64,000 bases of DNA, from NCBI GenBank assembly GCA_020050435.1, contig JAGVKQ010000016.1, positions 29,238-93,237 of the forward strand, written 5' to 3'. The notes beneath the pieces were generated by a model, which saw nothing but the letters and a program-made list of their open reading frames with translations, did no database searches and was not told the origin of the DNA. A program made the translations under genes and the position numbers. Source of the stretch: Candidatus Caenarcanales bacterium (GTDB lineage Bacteria; Cyanobacteriota; Vampirovibrionia; 2-02-FULL-35-15). Each line of letters opens with the position of its first letter. Within the stretch, counting starts at the first letter, position 1. Below, piece after piece: positions 50,701 to 58,468 of this stretch.

Positions 50701-53700
50701 TAAATGTATCACTGACAAGTTCAGGCTTACTGCTTACAGTCAAATAAACCACAGATGAAGTCATTGCATCTGAGACTAAATACAGTTGTTTTTGACCAGC
50801 GGTAGCAAATGTATTAGGTAAAGTTGTAGACAGTCGATTTTCAGAAATAAAAGTAGTTGCAAGCTGAACACTATCTAGAACAGCTTTTGTATCTGGACTG
50901 AAATTACTTCCATAAATATTTATTGTTCTATGTATGCCCTCTTGCCCAAATACTTTTGGATCAAAAGTATCTAAAACAGGTCCCCCACCATTAGCAATTT
51001 TCACCTGACCAATACTTAAGGTATCTCCATTTGCACCACTAAATCTAAATTCTAAAATATGACTACCAGCATTTAGCCATGGAACATATAAATCATTTAT
51101 TATTTCACTTTGTGAACCTGAAAAATCTCTTCTGCCTATATAGGCATTATCAATCCATACGGTTAGAGAATTTGAAGTGGACGTACTTTTTCTAGTATGA
51201 ATATATGCAGGAGAAAACTTGACTTGATATAGTTTATCCAAACAAAATGGAATAGCTACAGACCCAGATGTTTCAATAATTGCAGCTGGAGAGGATAAGT
51301 AAGTATTATTTCCACCAAGAATAGTCCATGCATCTGCACCATAATGGGACTGAGGTAAAGTTTGAATAATGTTACAAGCATTATTTGGATTTACTTTTAC
51401 ATTCAGTGGCGTAATACTAGAGACTTGACCATCTAGATTTTTAACACTTAAATTTTTAATTCCAGCATATTTTACTGCTTCAGCTGGAACCTTGACTATA
51501 AGTAAGTTTGCTGAGCTAACATAAGGGGTCAGAGAATAATTGTCTAAATTTACTTTTGAGTATTGGTTAAAGCTATTTCCATATACATACAAATCAAAGG
51601 TTCCTCTTCCAGCTATCCATTCAGTAGGTGAGATAGAAGTAATCTGAGGCTTAACAGGTGATGTAAAGGTTATAAATGTACTTGCCCATGTAAATGAAGG
51701 GAATTCCACTCCAGATAAATTAGTGGGTCTAAACTCTACTTTTGCATTTGGAGTACTTCCGCTGAAAGAGATTCCAGCTGCTCTAGTCCATGGAATGCTA
51801 CCTATTTTATTTCCACCAATATATACATTTACACTGTACCAATTTCCAAAATAAGTTTTAGAAAGCGACCCCATTGTACCTATTGCTAAATAGCCATCCA
51901 TGGATGTACCTGGAATTACATCAATGGTTAGTGAATTAGTAGCAGTAGGATATGGATAAATCCAGGGGTTTATTGCCTGAGTTAATGAGTTAATAGAAAA
52001 GCCAGCTGCAAGTGCTTTTAAATTAAAATTTATAGGTTTTACTTTTTCCTTTAAATTATTTTCAATCTCTAACAACTTATCTTCATTAAAGAATCTCTTC
52101 CCTCTAACATGTAATCCATAGGTACTTTCCAGACTTTTAACTTTATTATAGTTTTTAGTATTTAAGTGGTATTTGCCTTTAGATTTTTTTGATGTAGACC
52201 TGTGAGTAGTTGTAAGTGTAGTATCAACAACTTCCTCCACATATGAGGGAGCTAATATTAAGTCATATTTAGAAGCTGGTTCAGGCTTATCACTTACATC
52301 AAAGTTAATAGATATTTCTTCATTGGAAGTAGAGCTTGTATTTGCTATTTTATTTCCACTAGTATCAGTAGCTGAAAGTTTAATTTTATATGTACCTGGA
52401 GTTAGGTTTAAGGGAATATCAACTTTTTCTTCAACAAAGAACTCATTATTTAATTCCCCTTCTCTATTTTTATTTATAAGATCAATTATTTTTTGTGAGA
52501 CGACTTTCCCATCTGGGGACAAAACCACATAACCAAAGTTAGATAAAGCAATATTGTCTTTTACAAATGCACTTAATTTCAGAGCACTTCCTGGATTTGC
52601 CAATTTTGGTTCTAAATTTATTGGTCCAATCTCAGGTTTTTTACCATCACCTAAGCCATTTTCTATCACTTCAGAAATCATTGCCTGAATAGCGTCATTT
52701 ATTTTTTCAGGATCTTCTTCTAACTGAAGTTCAGGTTCTGTGTCAGTCAATAATGCAGTATGAGATTGCGTGGAGATTTGCCTTGGCAAGTCTCTTCTTA
52801 CTCCTCGCGATAACACAGTTCCTTCTGAATCTGACAAATTAGATACATTTATAGATGGTGCTTGTGCAAAGCCAATTTTATTTTCATTATCAACCACTAT
52901 AAGAGTAGGAGTAAATGTACCTTCTTTATTATATATATGCTTAGGTGACATTTCATTAGACTTTTCACCATCACCAAAATCCCAAGTAAACAATTTAATT
53001 CCATTAGCTTTTGGATCATGACTATCTGATCCATCAAAACCAATTTCAGTACCTACTGTTATAGAAGATTCTTCGCTTAACAATTTAGCAATTGCAATGG
53101 GGGCTTGATCTTCAAGAATAGTAAACGTTTCACCAAAGAATTTAAACTTAGAGCCATCTTCTTTTTCAATTTCTAAAACAGGTGTAAACTGACCAACCAT
53201 ATTAAATGTATACTCAAAATCTTCACCACTTAATACTGATCCGCTCATGCTAAGTTCTTCATTGATTAAAATGGAAGTGTCATCTAAGTTTGCATTCAAG
53301 TCCCATGTTCTTGCTGACCAGGACCATTTATAGTTAACCATTCCACCACTAGGATCATGGCTGCCCATTGCTGTGAGCTTCACCATAGCACTGCCAAGTA
53401 TTCCCTTTTCATCACCTTCCAATTTTACAATTTGTCCAACGGGAGCATTATTTTCATTGATAATAATATTTCCTGGATTTAATCTCTTAAATCTATTATC
53501 GGGAGTAGAAGCGATCAATGTAACCAAGTAAACACCAGGATTTTGATAGATGTGTTTAATAGGGTCATTTAAACTATCAACTAATTGTGAGCTTCCATCT
53601 CCAAAATCCCATTTCAATGTAACTGGTTTTCCATCATAGTCACTAGATCCTTTCCCATCAAAGACAACTTCAAGCGGTGCAACTCCTGTCGTTCCATTAA

Positions 53701-55294
53701 GCACAGCAACTGGATTTGGAAGAGGTTTAGAAATGGAAACAGTAAGAGCTTTTTCTACTTTTGCATTTCTTTCATCAACAACAGTAAGTTTTACATTGTA
53801 ATTACCAGAGTTTTTATATTCATGAAGAGGAATTTCTTCACTACTGGTCTCACCATCACCAAAATCCCAACTGTAAGATAAGGCTTCACCATCAAGATCA
53901 AAAGTCCCATCATTAGTAAATTTAATAAGGCTAGTGAAAAGTCCATCTTTATTTTGTTTCAATGTAGCTTTATCAGGAATTGCTGCAAACTGAATGGTGG
54001 GTGGATTGTTCGGAGGAAGAAGTTTTAAACCACCAGATGTAATGGTTGTTTTTGCACCAAGAGAATCTGTAACTATTAATTTAGGTTCATAATTTGCTGG
54101 AGTTTCGTATAAGTGTTTTGGATTGACTTCTGAGCTAGTAGATCCATCGCCAAAATCCCAGACATAAGAAATAGAATCGTTTTCAATATCTGTAACCATT
54201 GAATTAAATGAAACATTTACAGGGACATCAGCATTGGTTCTATCAACTATAAATGTTCCTGTAGGGGCATCATTTTTATCCCTGATTTCAATTTCTTTAG
54301 AAACATTAGAAACTTTATTATAAGAATTAGTAACGGTTAACATTACCTGATATTTACCAGGTTGATTATATTTATGACTTACCACAGCATCAGATGAAGT
54401 GTTTGGATTTTCAGTACCGAAATCAGGATCACCAAAATCCCAAGCATATAATGTCATCCCACTAAAATATTTAGCTAAAATATCATCACTATCTGTACCA
54501 TCAAAAGTAACGACCTGAGGTAAAACACCGATATTGGGATTTGCATTTATTTTTGCAATAGGGACTGGATCAATAGCCATTACAAAAATCCCATCGCTAA
54601 TACCACCATCTACAGGGTTAGAAGCAAAGACTTCAAAAGAATTTACTTTATTTACAAATGAAGATGGGAGAGTAGCAATAAGTTCATTAGATGAAACGTA
54701 TTTTGTATTGATTTTCAATGTACCAATAGATGCTACGGCACCTTTTGAAAAATTTTCCCCTTGAAGAGAAATGTCATAAGTACTTCCATCATTTTTAACA
54801 GGTAGAATGTTTGGTGAAATGACTTTTAATATTGGTTTTCCATTATATATTTTATAAGAAACATTTGAGCTAGTTGCTGTAATCAATGATCCATCAAACG
54901 TACTGGTAGTAAAACTAACAGGGCTTGAAGTCAATTTAATACTTTGAGCCTTATTAGACACTGAATAACTAGCGGGTTTTGAACTTACAGAAACAGTAGT
55001 AGGAGTCAAGCTAGTTATAAAACTAACATTCTTAGAAGAAGCAATAATAGAAGCTTTTGTAGAATCAGTTGAAAAACTCACAGGTAAAGAACTTAAAGAA
55101 ATAGGACCTGATTGAGAAGTGATTTGATAGCTTACTGGACTTGAGTTGACTTGAAAGAGATCAAAAGTTTGAGCACTGGCTGCTAAGAAAAAAGAGTCAA
55201 GTATTAGAAGCTTAATACATGAGAGTACTAGTATAGTCTTTTTTAGATTAATAAAATCTAACACTTGATTTCCCTTTTTATTTTTTAAAATCAA
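44702..55294 (-). CDS. 3530-residue secreted PKD/IPT multidomain surface protein
   Basis: The giant is 10.6 kb. The start is TTG 55294, or GTG 55264 behind AAAAGGGA. A signal peptide ends near residue 41 (FFLAASA-QT). Residues about 50-150 hold an SSPVSY/SLPVSF/SKPASY repeat. An IPT/TIG-like domain (about 160-240) follows, then six PKD domains (about 245-825) with WDFGD(G) blocks; the fifth lacks that block. Further IPT/TIG-like domains are near 1210 and 1440, and two more PKD-like domains near 1950 and 2070. A PG-binding-1-like segment (LNSLLLDLGYLSSAQNGYTE, about 3000) precedes glycine-rich hydrophobic helices (about 3080-3180) and a 350-residue C-terminus with no recognised family. It is probably an outer-surface adhesin or effector carrier. 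Confidence 0.85.
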   Translation of the reverse strand: MILKNKKGNQVLDFINLKKTILVLSCIKLLILDSFFLAASAQTFDLFQVNSSPVSYQITSQSGPISLSSLPVSFSTDSTKASIIASSKNVSFITSLTPTTVSVSSKPASYSVSNKAQSIKLTSSPVSFTTSTFDGSLITATSSNVSYKIYNGKPILKVISPNILPVKNDGSTYDISLQGENFSKGAVASIGTLKINTKYVSSNELIATLPSSFVNKVNSFEVFASNPVDGGISDGIFVMAIDPVPIAKINANPNIGVLPQVVTFDGTDSDDILAKYFSGMTLYAWDFGDPDFGTENPNTSSDAVVSHKYNQPGKYQVMLTVTNSYNKVSNVSKEIEIRDKNDAPTGTFIVDRTNADVPVNVSFNSMVTDIENDSISYVWDFGDGSTSSEVNPKHLYETPANYEPKLIVTDSLGAKTTITSGGLKLLPPNNPPTIQFAAIPDKATLKQNKDGLFTSLIKFTNDGTFDLDGEALSYSWDFGDGETSSEEIPLHEYKNSGNYNVKLTVVDERNAKVEKALTVSISKPLPNPVAVLNGTTGVAPLEVVFDGKGSSDYDGKPVTLKWDFGDGSSQLVDSLNDPIKHIYQNPGVYLVTLIASTPDNRFKRLNPGNIIINENNAPVGQIVKLEGDEKGILGSAMVKLTAMGSHDPSGGMVNYKWSWSARTWDLNANLDDTSILINEELSMSGSVLSGEDFEYTFNMVGQFTPVLEIEKEDGSKFKFFGETFTILEDQAPIAIAKLLSEESSITVGTEIGFDGSDSHDPKANGIKLFTWDFGDGEKSNEMSPKHIYNKEGTFTPTLIVVDNENKIGFAQAPSINVSNLSDSEGTVLSRGVRRDLPRQISTQSHTALLTDTEPELQLEEDPEKINDAIQAMISEVIENGLGDGKKPEIGPINLEPKLANPGSALKLSAFVKDNIALSNFGYVVLSPDGKVVSQKIIDLINKNREGELNNEFFVEEKVDIPLNLTPGTYKIKLSATDTSGNKIANTSSTSNEEISINFDVSDKPEPASKYDLILAPSYVEEVVDTTLTTTHRSTSKKSKGKYHLNTKNYNKVKSLESTYGLHVRGKRFFNEDKLLEIENNLKEKVKPINFNLKALAAGFSINSLTQAINPWIYPYPTATNSLTIDVIPGTSMDGYLAIGTMGSLSKTYFGNWYSVNVYIGGNKIGSIPWTRAAGISFSGSTPNAKVEFRPTNLSGVEFPSFTWASTFITFTSPVKPQITSISPTEWIAGRGTFDLYVYGNSFNQYSKVNLDNYSLTPYVSSANLLIVKVPAEAVKYAGIKNLSVKNLDGQVSSITPLNVKVNPNNACNIIQTLPQSHYGADAWTILGGNNTYLSSPAAIIETSGSVAIPFCLDKLYQVKFSPAYIHTRKSTSTSNSLTVWIDNAYIGRRDFSGSQSEIINDLYVPWLNAGSHILEFRFSGANGDTLSIGQVKIANGGGPVLDTFDPKVFGQEGIHRTINIYGSNFSPDTKAVLDSVQLATTFISENRLSTTLPNTFATAGQKQLYLVSDAMTSSVVYLTVSSKPELVSDTFKVNPIQPYPGSDFDIGLTVKDPLSEPTSFTTDIAVFDPDGSLITIPNISNNISTVKTTKQKNSDGTVSFLESLPLNISSKAGNYKSVASVSRGSNYGADLSSANALDYITSKALGLIKDIGTVPSSHQLSFTPKPAFNLVLGIEENDLENVGFVVTGAKVLQDGDSVKLKASVVSGDDQISMIKYNFLSSDGRESGLTTVDNYSFSYTNKSTSTTPNAYKTSLEVYWVENGIQNKIRNISGPTIYVYPNYKPIAKARVLSEQYPVFAKGISLSTAFVDAGSYDSNQRFSRGVDYVDSKLNKWELYRVQASLNQDGMIYTNSLPTLSEDKKTFYSGNIVENGNYFAKLTVTDKTGLSDAATTESVTVAPTYQRVGVFATTEPSDKKIYDGTTGIQDNGTTGQQSSIPVMFKSTIFGNYKSIAYLWDFGDGACSSLMAYPECTVANPTHNYFDGNKSFGGIEFKDRKSVTPKVKINAAFGDGRTESWEASAGTITFNTEPQFVLVDLKADNYSGVAPFTVNLMIDPSTAKVINATPTKYELDWGDGSEITTSVITFEELIAKSFTHTYTIPETYNPKLKIYINETTKVFEFNVGDVVVGATGVGGISLLDDLNTISITNQPIVTFMVNTVFANPNDPKNRLRINIKDEENNESVTELVPNSNNQTISLSEGENAYYFETLDGSNQTIMSEAREITLDSTNPFIEITSPREGDVTPGGSKIYLSGIATDENINSISYKVNDQTAYSQVSSSDIEDIDDSNNVKVQSKFFYIELDPIVVGSVNKISVLVKDKAGNESLEEIDLNRSVKLLSQTSGIAEVENDGVEYPINPGAKFRLVTNKFGICDDTVKPDKNLSENKGEPLYSLAIYDDSEITIEGMSFNVGGIGGIYSQNTPGAYQNINSCIDINDFAIHSTQDLDYSSTLKPGSYAINNKITATSLSYTKYGTSFNPAGFLTSSNSFKVKILRDTNAFINSVSSNNLELNKPNNISFNILFTDSIPFTSERAQNAQISSDYLLTPSNMQDPINLTCSVISDQTYPSNSLTQKCSFTYTPSEVTGINGSKYKLDFKILFPQEIGESERPTRYGKLEFSPSFIVPGNITTPSEYTVIQSSNQTVEGSIDKTSLTNIVGMIDDSTAISFAMFSLQFNQNGIIEDLTSATNQLISRTNNGNSNLLTYGTNVNFNLNKNSHFSPYFKDLSVFGPVNLYTALTAASNNNYSSNQGRKLILLDKPKIQDAQITSNAKKLQKTLKLKIANNAPTMGDYALEVVLESRDNDGNLISDSNYQNTVYVNIPNSSNSITKTIKIPSSTKTVKVTLNRNTNFLNEIEKRITSLSGWDISKFNKNNYKKADEKEVISTKNQVTDISIDKQSAILNETITATYVVKKLKGSHLTLRGKYKNYDGEKTLPQDSINNLSGNIQYTVKQDWVDRYSEIRFELYSGGEFDSTVLKLGDSSQVLFNVGDLDDKEVTVDGKNISVHELNSLLLDLGYLSSAQNGYTEATRDAFASFICDYNSSLSGLNSQLRQQVLQSGCSLNVHPEFKATEDNVKVVLGIQQFLQGLIDSNVELYNYIKLNPAVAVFIIPLSALAGTLINITTGNIRLLIGTIFGVFGISGTVDQVNDIVSRVQQQSSKGVYYVTGYSVGEVVKIVGIAAIAGTAFKVGETIGFSFRIIQAAEIVNSKGLTDLYITLLDQLALLNRSTDAEKTAIKAGLERFIETTESINNLNIFKDYVRLWNIQDVNQVFSLRDSAYNLLNQIVGKFNNKSVFFKIYEIDSEGFNTGVIRNILIDKRLQEGASAKNISISDSVANGIKNKVNGSIQSVNQQFENDGLLLAGNAIPKAQVKSQVETLVTVSDLKQFYLLGSSFQNASEEVILSSIQSKDLIPSVLTGEIRGRTATRFWADTSQIDALKNTSNYTKEYIAGDDALALDLPPPIQKQIRLIISTENLPDQFFRIPTSIEGSRKFIPSPYNNNVYNGKSLGGFYEIISPPISTQNVMKIEVIE
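49487..49560. repeat. short tandem-like repeat within the giant gene
   Basis: Units GTCC(T/C), CCTGTAGTCC, CGTTGTCCTG, TATGCCTGTTGTCC recur within 75 bases. They encode the phase-similar peptides YDGTTGIQDNGTTGQQSS. This low-complexity stretch looks like a slippage-generated insertion. Confidence 0.6.
52773..52794. repeat. GAGACTTGCC-type palindrome within the giant gene
   Basis: GAGATTTGCC and GGCAAGTCTC flank TT; the arms pair with one mismatch. It encodes RDLPRQIS in a linker between the PKD array and the next domain. It is related to the palindrome at 41180-41199. Confidence 0.65.
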
Positions 55295-55305
55295 ACAAAC
55301 ACTAA

Positions 55306-57795
55306 TTAAGGAGCGATCTCAGCTCTAGCTCCCCAAACATATACTTTTTTATTAGGGGTTTGATTGTATCCACCAATAAACAATTGTTTATTTATATTAT
55401 TGATTTCAGCATAAGTACTATTCACCGTAAATTTCTGCCAGGTAGGAGTTACTGAAGCATTTATATATGAGTAATAAGAGGGTCTTGTATTTTGTGAAAG
55501 TTGCTGGGAATAATTACACCCTTCCCATCCACCATAATTAAAATACCAGTTTTGATTTCTGTCAGGACAAGCTGGTCCTACTCCTATGGGTATTTGAAAA
55601 GTATCAGTGTCACTTCTAAGCCACACAGAAAAATTAACTTTGCCAGTGCTATTTGGAATATCTAAGTAAAAAGGATTATTACTAGGACCAAAATCAATAC
55701 TTGTGGCATCAGAAAAAGAATTATCGGGATCTGATGCTGAATTTAAAGTAATGGTACTTTTCCATTGATCATATTTTCTCCATTGTACATTTCCAAAATT
55801 AAATCTACCAGCAGAAGGTACCAGATTCCCAGTAACAGTTCCACTTGCATTTTTTGTAGTTAGATTTACTTCATTTCTTTTTGGAGAAGTTCCTGTGGGT
55901 TCATTAGGTAAAGTCCCCGGTGCAATCATAGGTTCTGTTCCAGAAAGATAAACTCCAGGAGCTGGAATAAATGGATCGGTTTCAGCTTTAATAACCTTAG
56001 AAACACCAGCCTCAATTTTTACAGGGATAGATGCTACTCCATTAGCTAATTTTGCAGCAGGTACGTCAGGAGAAATAGTCCCATCTGCATTAGTAGTAGT
56101 AAGTTTTACATTTGTACCATCAGGAATATTCTGAGCTATTACTTCTATAATTTTATCTCCAGCATATGAATAATCTAAAGCTATATCTGGCATAGAAATA
56201 TCTCCTAATGGATTTACTACACCATTTTCAGCTATTTTTGAAATAGACAAATTAGCAACTTTTGCTATCTGAATGGGCTGATTTACATAAGTTACTAAAT
56301 TAGTAGCTTTAAGTATTCTACTCCCCTCCACTATATAAAGATTATTAAACTTGTCTACTAAAAGTGAACCAGGAGAATTTAGTGCTATAGATTTTGCAGT
56401 TTTGTTTTGCCCAAAAACCAGTGTATCTGTTCCACCACCAGCTATAGTATTTATAAGCCCGTCTTTATTAACTTGTCTAATTCTATTATTTAGAGAATCT
56501 GCGATTAAAACATCACCATTAATATCACTTGCTATAAATTTTGATCCGTACGCTCCAACATAGGAAGAAGTACATTGTCCACCATCACCGATATCAGTCG
56601 ATGTACCAGTACCATCTCCAGTAAATAATGGTGCGCTTGAAGTGGAAAGAGTATTCTTATTTATAATTGGATAATAATTTTGTTTATAGTTTTGGGAAAC
56701 TGAATACATCCTAGAAAGATATAAATTACCTAATTTATCAAATGATAATCCATTTAAAGATTGATATGAGTTCCCCCATGGATCTCTATACTCACTATTA
56801 GAAAATGATATTTTCCCACCAAGTCCAGAATAAGCCAAGTTATCACTAAGTGCGTAAATCTCTAAAGCATTAGCTAAAGGTTCATATCTTAAGACGGCAT
56901 GTCCGATATGTGGATTTCCGGAATTACTACTATTTATATCGGGATAATTGAAGAAGCCATATAAATAAAGATATTTATCATTATCATAGGAGACTCCATT
57001 TAAATTAAATCCACAAGAACGGTCATCAAAATTTCTATATCTAAAATAATCATTTACCCTCACCACTTGTTTTATAGTACTATCCTTAAATGAAGCTTTT
57101 AAGATTATAGGATCAGAGTCTTTACTAGATGCATTAGGATCACCCAAAGTATTATGCAAAAGAATAAAAACATTCCCATATTTATCGAAGGAAAAGTCTT
57201 TTAATTTTGAAAGATTAGCTTCAGCAAATGTACTTCCAGCTACAAAGTCAGTATTAGTACTGGATTTTGGCTTACCTATAACTTTAGAAACCTTTCCTGA
57301 TGAAAGATTAATTTTTGATATTATTTTTAAACCCGTGTCATAAAAATAAATATTTTCTTCTAATGGATCTAGCTGCACTGATTTAAATCCACCAATATAA
57401 GCATTTTCTTTAGCAAGTCCATCTGAATACAAAGTATAGTGATCACCACTTCCAGCTTTTGCATAAAGAGAGACATTTGAAGGTTTATCTGTTTGAGCAA
57501 AAGCAGGCTTCGCTAAAAGCAAAATTATTACAAGAAATAAAGAAGTAATTCTAGAGTATGAAAAAGACACTTCAGGTGGGCTTAATAAACCAGGGAAAGG
57601 ATTGATAACAAAATGCTCTTTGGCAAAGATCTTCTTAAAATAAGCATTAGTGAAGGTTCTAAGTATAGCTTTAGAGCCTTCACCATGCTTCGGAAGGTAA
57701 GTGTTTTCACTTAAATGCTTCTGAGCATCTAAATTATCACTTTCCAGCTTGTAGCTTTTTTTATAGCTTTTATAAGAATTATTTTTGTCAAACAT
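55306..57795 (-). CDS. secreted NHL-repeat protein with C-terminal jelly-roll-like domain
   Basis: ATG 57795 follows AAGGAG and gives 829 residues; an upstream in-frame start at 57831 has no such site. The first 80 residues are polar, then a hydrophobic segment SLFLVIILLLAKPAFAQTD (about 84-102) acts as signal peptide or anchor, an unusually late position. NHL-like repeats follow (PLEENIYFYDTGLKIISKIN, FDKYGNVFIL, DINGDVLIADSLNNRIRQVN, VDKFNNLYIVEG), forming a beta-propeller. The C-terminal 170 residues (WRKYDQWKSTITL, YLDIPNSTGKVNFSVWLRSD, WQKFTVNSTYAEI) have the look of a beta-sandwich carbohydrate-binding-type domain. The stop is 11 bases before the giant gene, so it is first in the operon. 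Confidence 0.8.
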   Translation of the reverse strand: MFDKNNSYKSYKKSYKLESDNLDAQKHLSENTYLPKHGEGSKAILRTFTNAYFKKIFAKEHFVINPFPGLLSPPEVSFSYSRITSLFLVIILLLAKPAFAQTDKPSNVSLYAKAGSGDHYTLYSDGLAKENAYIGGFKSVQLDPLEENIYFYDTGLKIISKINLSSGKVSKVIGKPKSSTNTDFVAGSTFAEANLSKLKDFSFDKYGNVFILLHNTLGDPNASSKDSDPIILKASFKDSTIKQVVRVNDYFRYRNFDDRSCGFNLNGVSYDNDKYLYLYGFFNYPDINSSNSGNPHIGHAVLRYEPLANALEIYALSDNLAYSGLGGKISFSNSEYRDPWGNSYQSLNGLSFDKLGNLYLSRMYSVSQNYKQNYYPIINKNTLSTSSAPLFTGDGTGTSTDIGDGGQCTSSYVGAYGSKFIASDINGDVLIADSLNNRIRQVNKDGLINTIAGGGTDTLVFGQNKTAKSIALNSPGSLLVDKFNNLYIVEGSRILKATNLVTYVNQPIQIAKVANLSISKIAENGVVNPLGDISMPDIALDYSYAGDKIIEVIAQNIPDGTNVKLTTTNADGTISPDVPAAKLANGVASIPVKIEAGVSKVIKAETDPFIPAPGVYLSGTEPMIAPGTLPNEPTGTSPKRNEVNLTTKNASGTVTGNLVPSAGRFNFGNVQWRKYDQWKSTITLNSASDPDNSFSDATSIDFGPSNNPFYLDIPNSTGKVNFSVWLRSDTDTFQIPIGVGPACPDRNQNWYFNYGGWEGCNYSQQLSQNTRPSYYSYINASVTPTWQKFTVNSTYAEINNINKQLFIGGYNQTPNKKVYVWGARAEIAP

Positions 57796-58011
57796 TTTTA
57801 AATCTCCTTGCTCACCTAAATTGGATAGCAAAGTATTTAATCAGGTTTAAAAACAAAATAAAATAGGGAAAAGTCTCTGATTGGATTAAGAAAAAGAATT
57901 GGCAATTTTAGAATTTGCCTTTAAATCAATATGTTTCCATCAAAAAATGAAAAATAACCAAAGGCTTTGTATTAGAAAAGAAAATAAATTCTTTGTAAAG
58001 AAATAAACAAA

Positions 58012-58081
58012 TGTAACCCAGGGTATCAAAAAGATTAAGAAGAACAAATATTAAACTTCAAAAATGTAACCCAGGGTTACA
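58012..58081. promoter_or_regulatory. paired operator-like palindromes
   Basis: TGTAACCCAGGGTATCA (58012-58028) and TGTAACCCAGGGTTACA (58065-58081) lie 53 bases apart, upstream of a small membrane-protein gene at 58115. The left flank TTTGTAAAGAAATAAACAAA is matched, in inverse, by the right flank of the site at 40634. They are the same kind of site as at 40612-40650 and 17213-17229. Confidence 0.7.
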
Positions 58082-58114
58082 GACATTTATAAAAGTTTGT
58101 TGTAAATTTGAATT

Positions 58115-58330
58115 ATGACCACTCCAAAAGAATATAGAGCGGAAATAATGAAAACAGGAGGATTTGGACTTATGGTACCCATAGGAACTTTTATCATAAG
58201 TTTAGCTACTACTGATATAGATATTTTTTGTTTAAAGACTTTAATATATCTAATATTCTTTGGGGGTTTATTTTATATAGGTGTTATATTTATTCGTAGA
58301 GGTTTTGAAGTGACTGAAGGAAAAAATTAA
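58115..58330 (+). CDS. small two-helix membrane protein (paralogue of 40689 gene)
   Basis: The 71 residues begin MTTPKEYRAEIMKTGGFGLM. The first hydrophobic segment continues VPIGTFIISLA, and the second is LIYLIFFGGLFYIGVIFI; a basic RRGFEVTEGKN end follows. It aligns with the gene at 40689 over its full length. No family is recognised. No Shine-Dalgarno sequence is evident; GTTGTAAATTTGAATT lies directly before the ATG, so the mRNA may be nearly leaderless. The next gene starts at the base after its stop codon. Confidence 0.75.
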   Translation: MTTPKEYRAEIMKTGGFGLMVPIGTFIISLATTDIDIFCLKTLIYLIFFGGLFYIGVIFIRRGFEVTEGKN

Positions 58331-58456
58331 ATGAAAGAAGTTCTTGAATGTTTATTTTTTATTTTAGCTTGCTCACCATTATTTTGGTTTGCTTACTATA
58401 TGTTAAATGACTTTGGCGCTGTTGATGGACCTACATATAAGATTCTTAAAAAGTAA
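58331..58456 (+). CDS. small one-helix membrane protein, second gene of mini-operon
   Basis: ATG 58331 directly follows the TAA of the upstream gene. The product is 41 residues: MKEVLECLFFILACSPLFWF, then AYYMLNDFGAVDG and a basic tail TYKILKK. One hydrophobic segment fills residues 6-24. It takes the same position as the 39-residue gene at 40934. Confidence 0.7.
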   Translation: MKEVLECLFFILACSPLFWFAYYMLNDFGAVDGPTYKILKK

Positions 58457-58468
58457 GGTTTAAAACTT

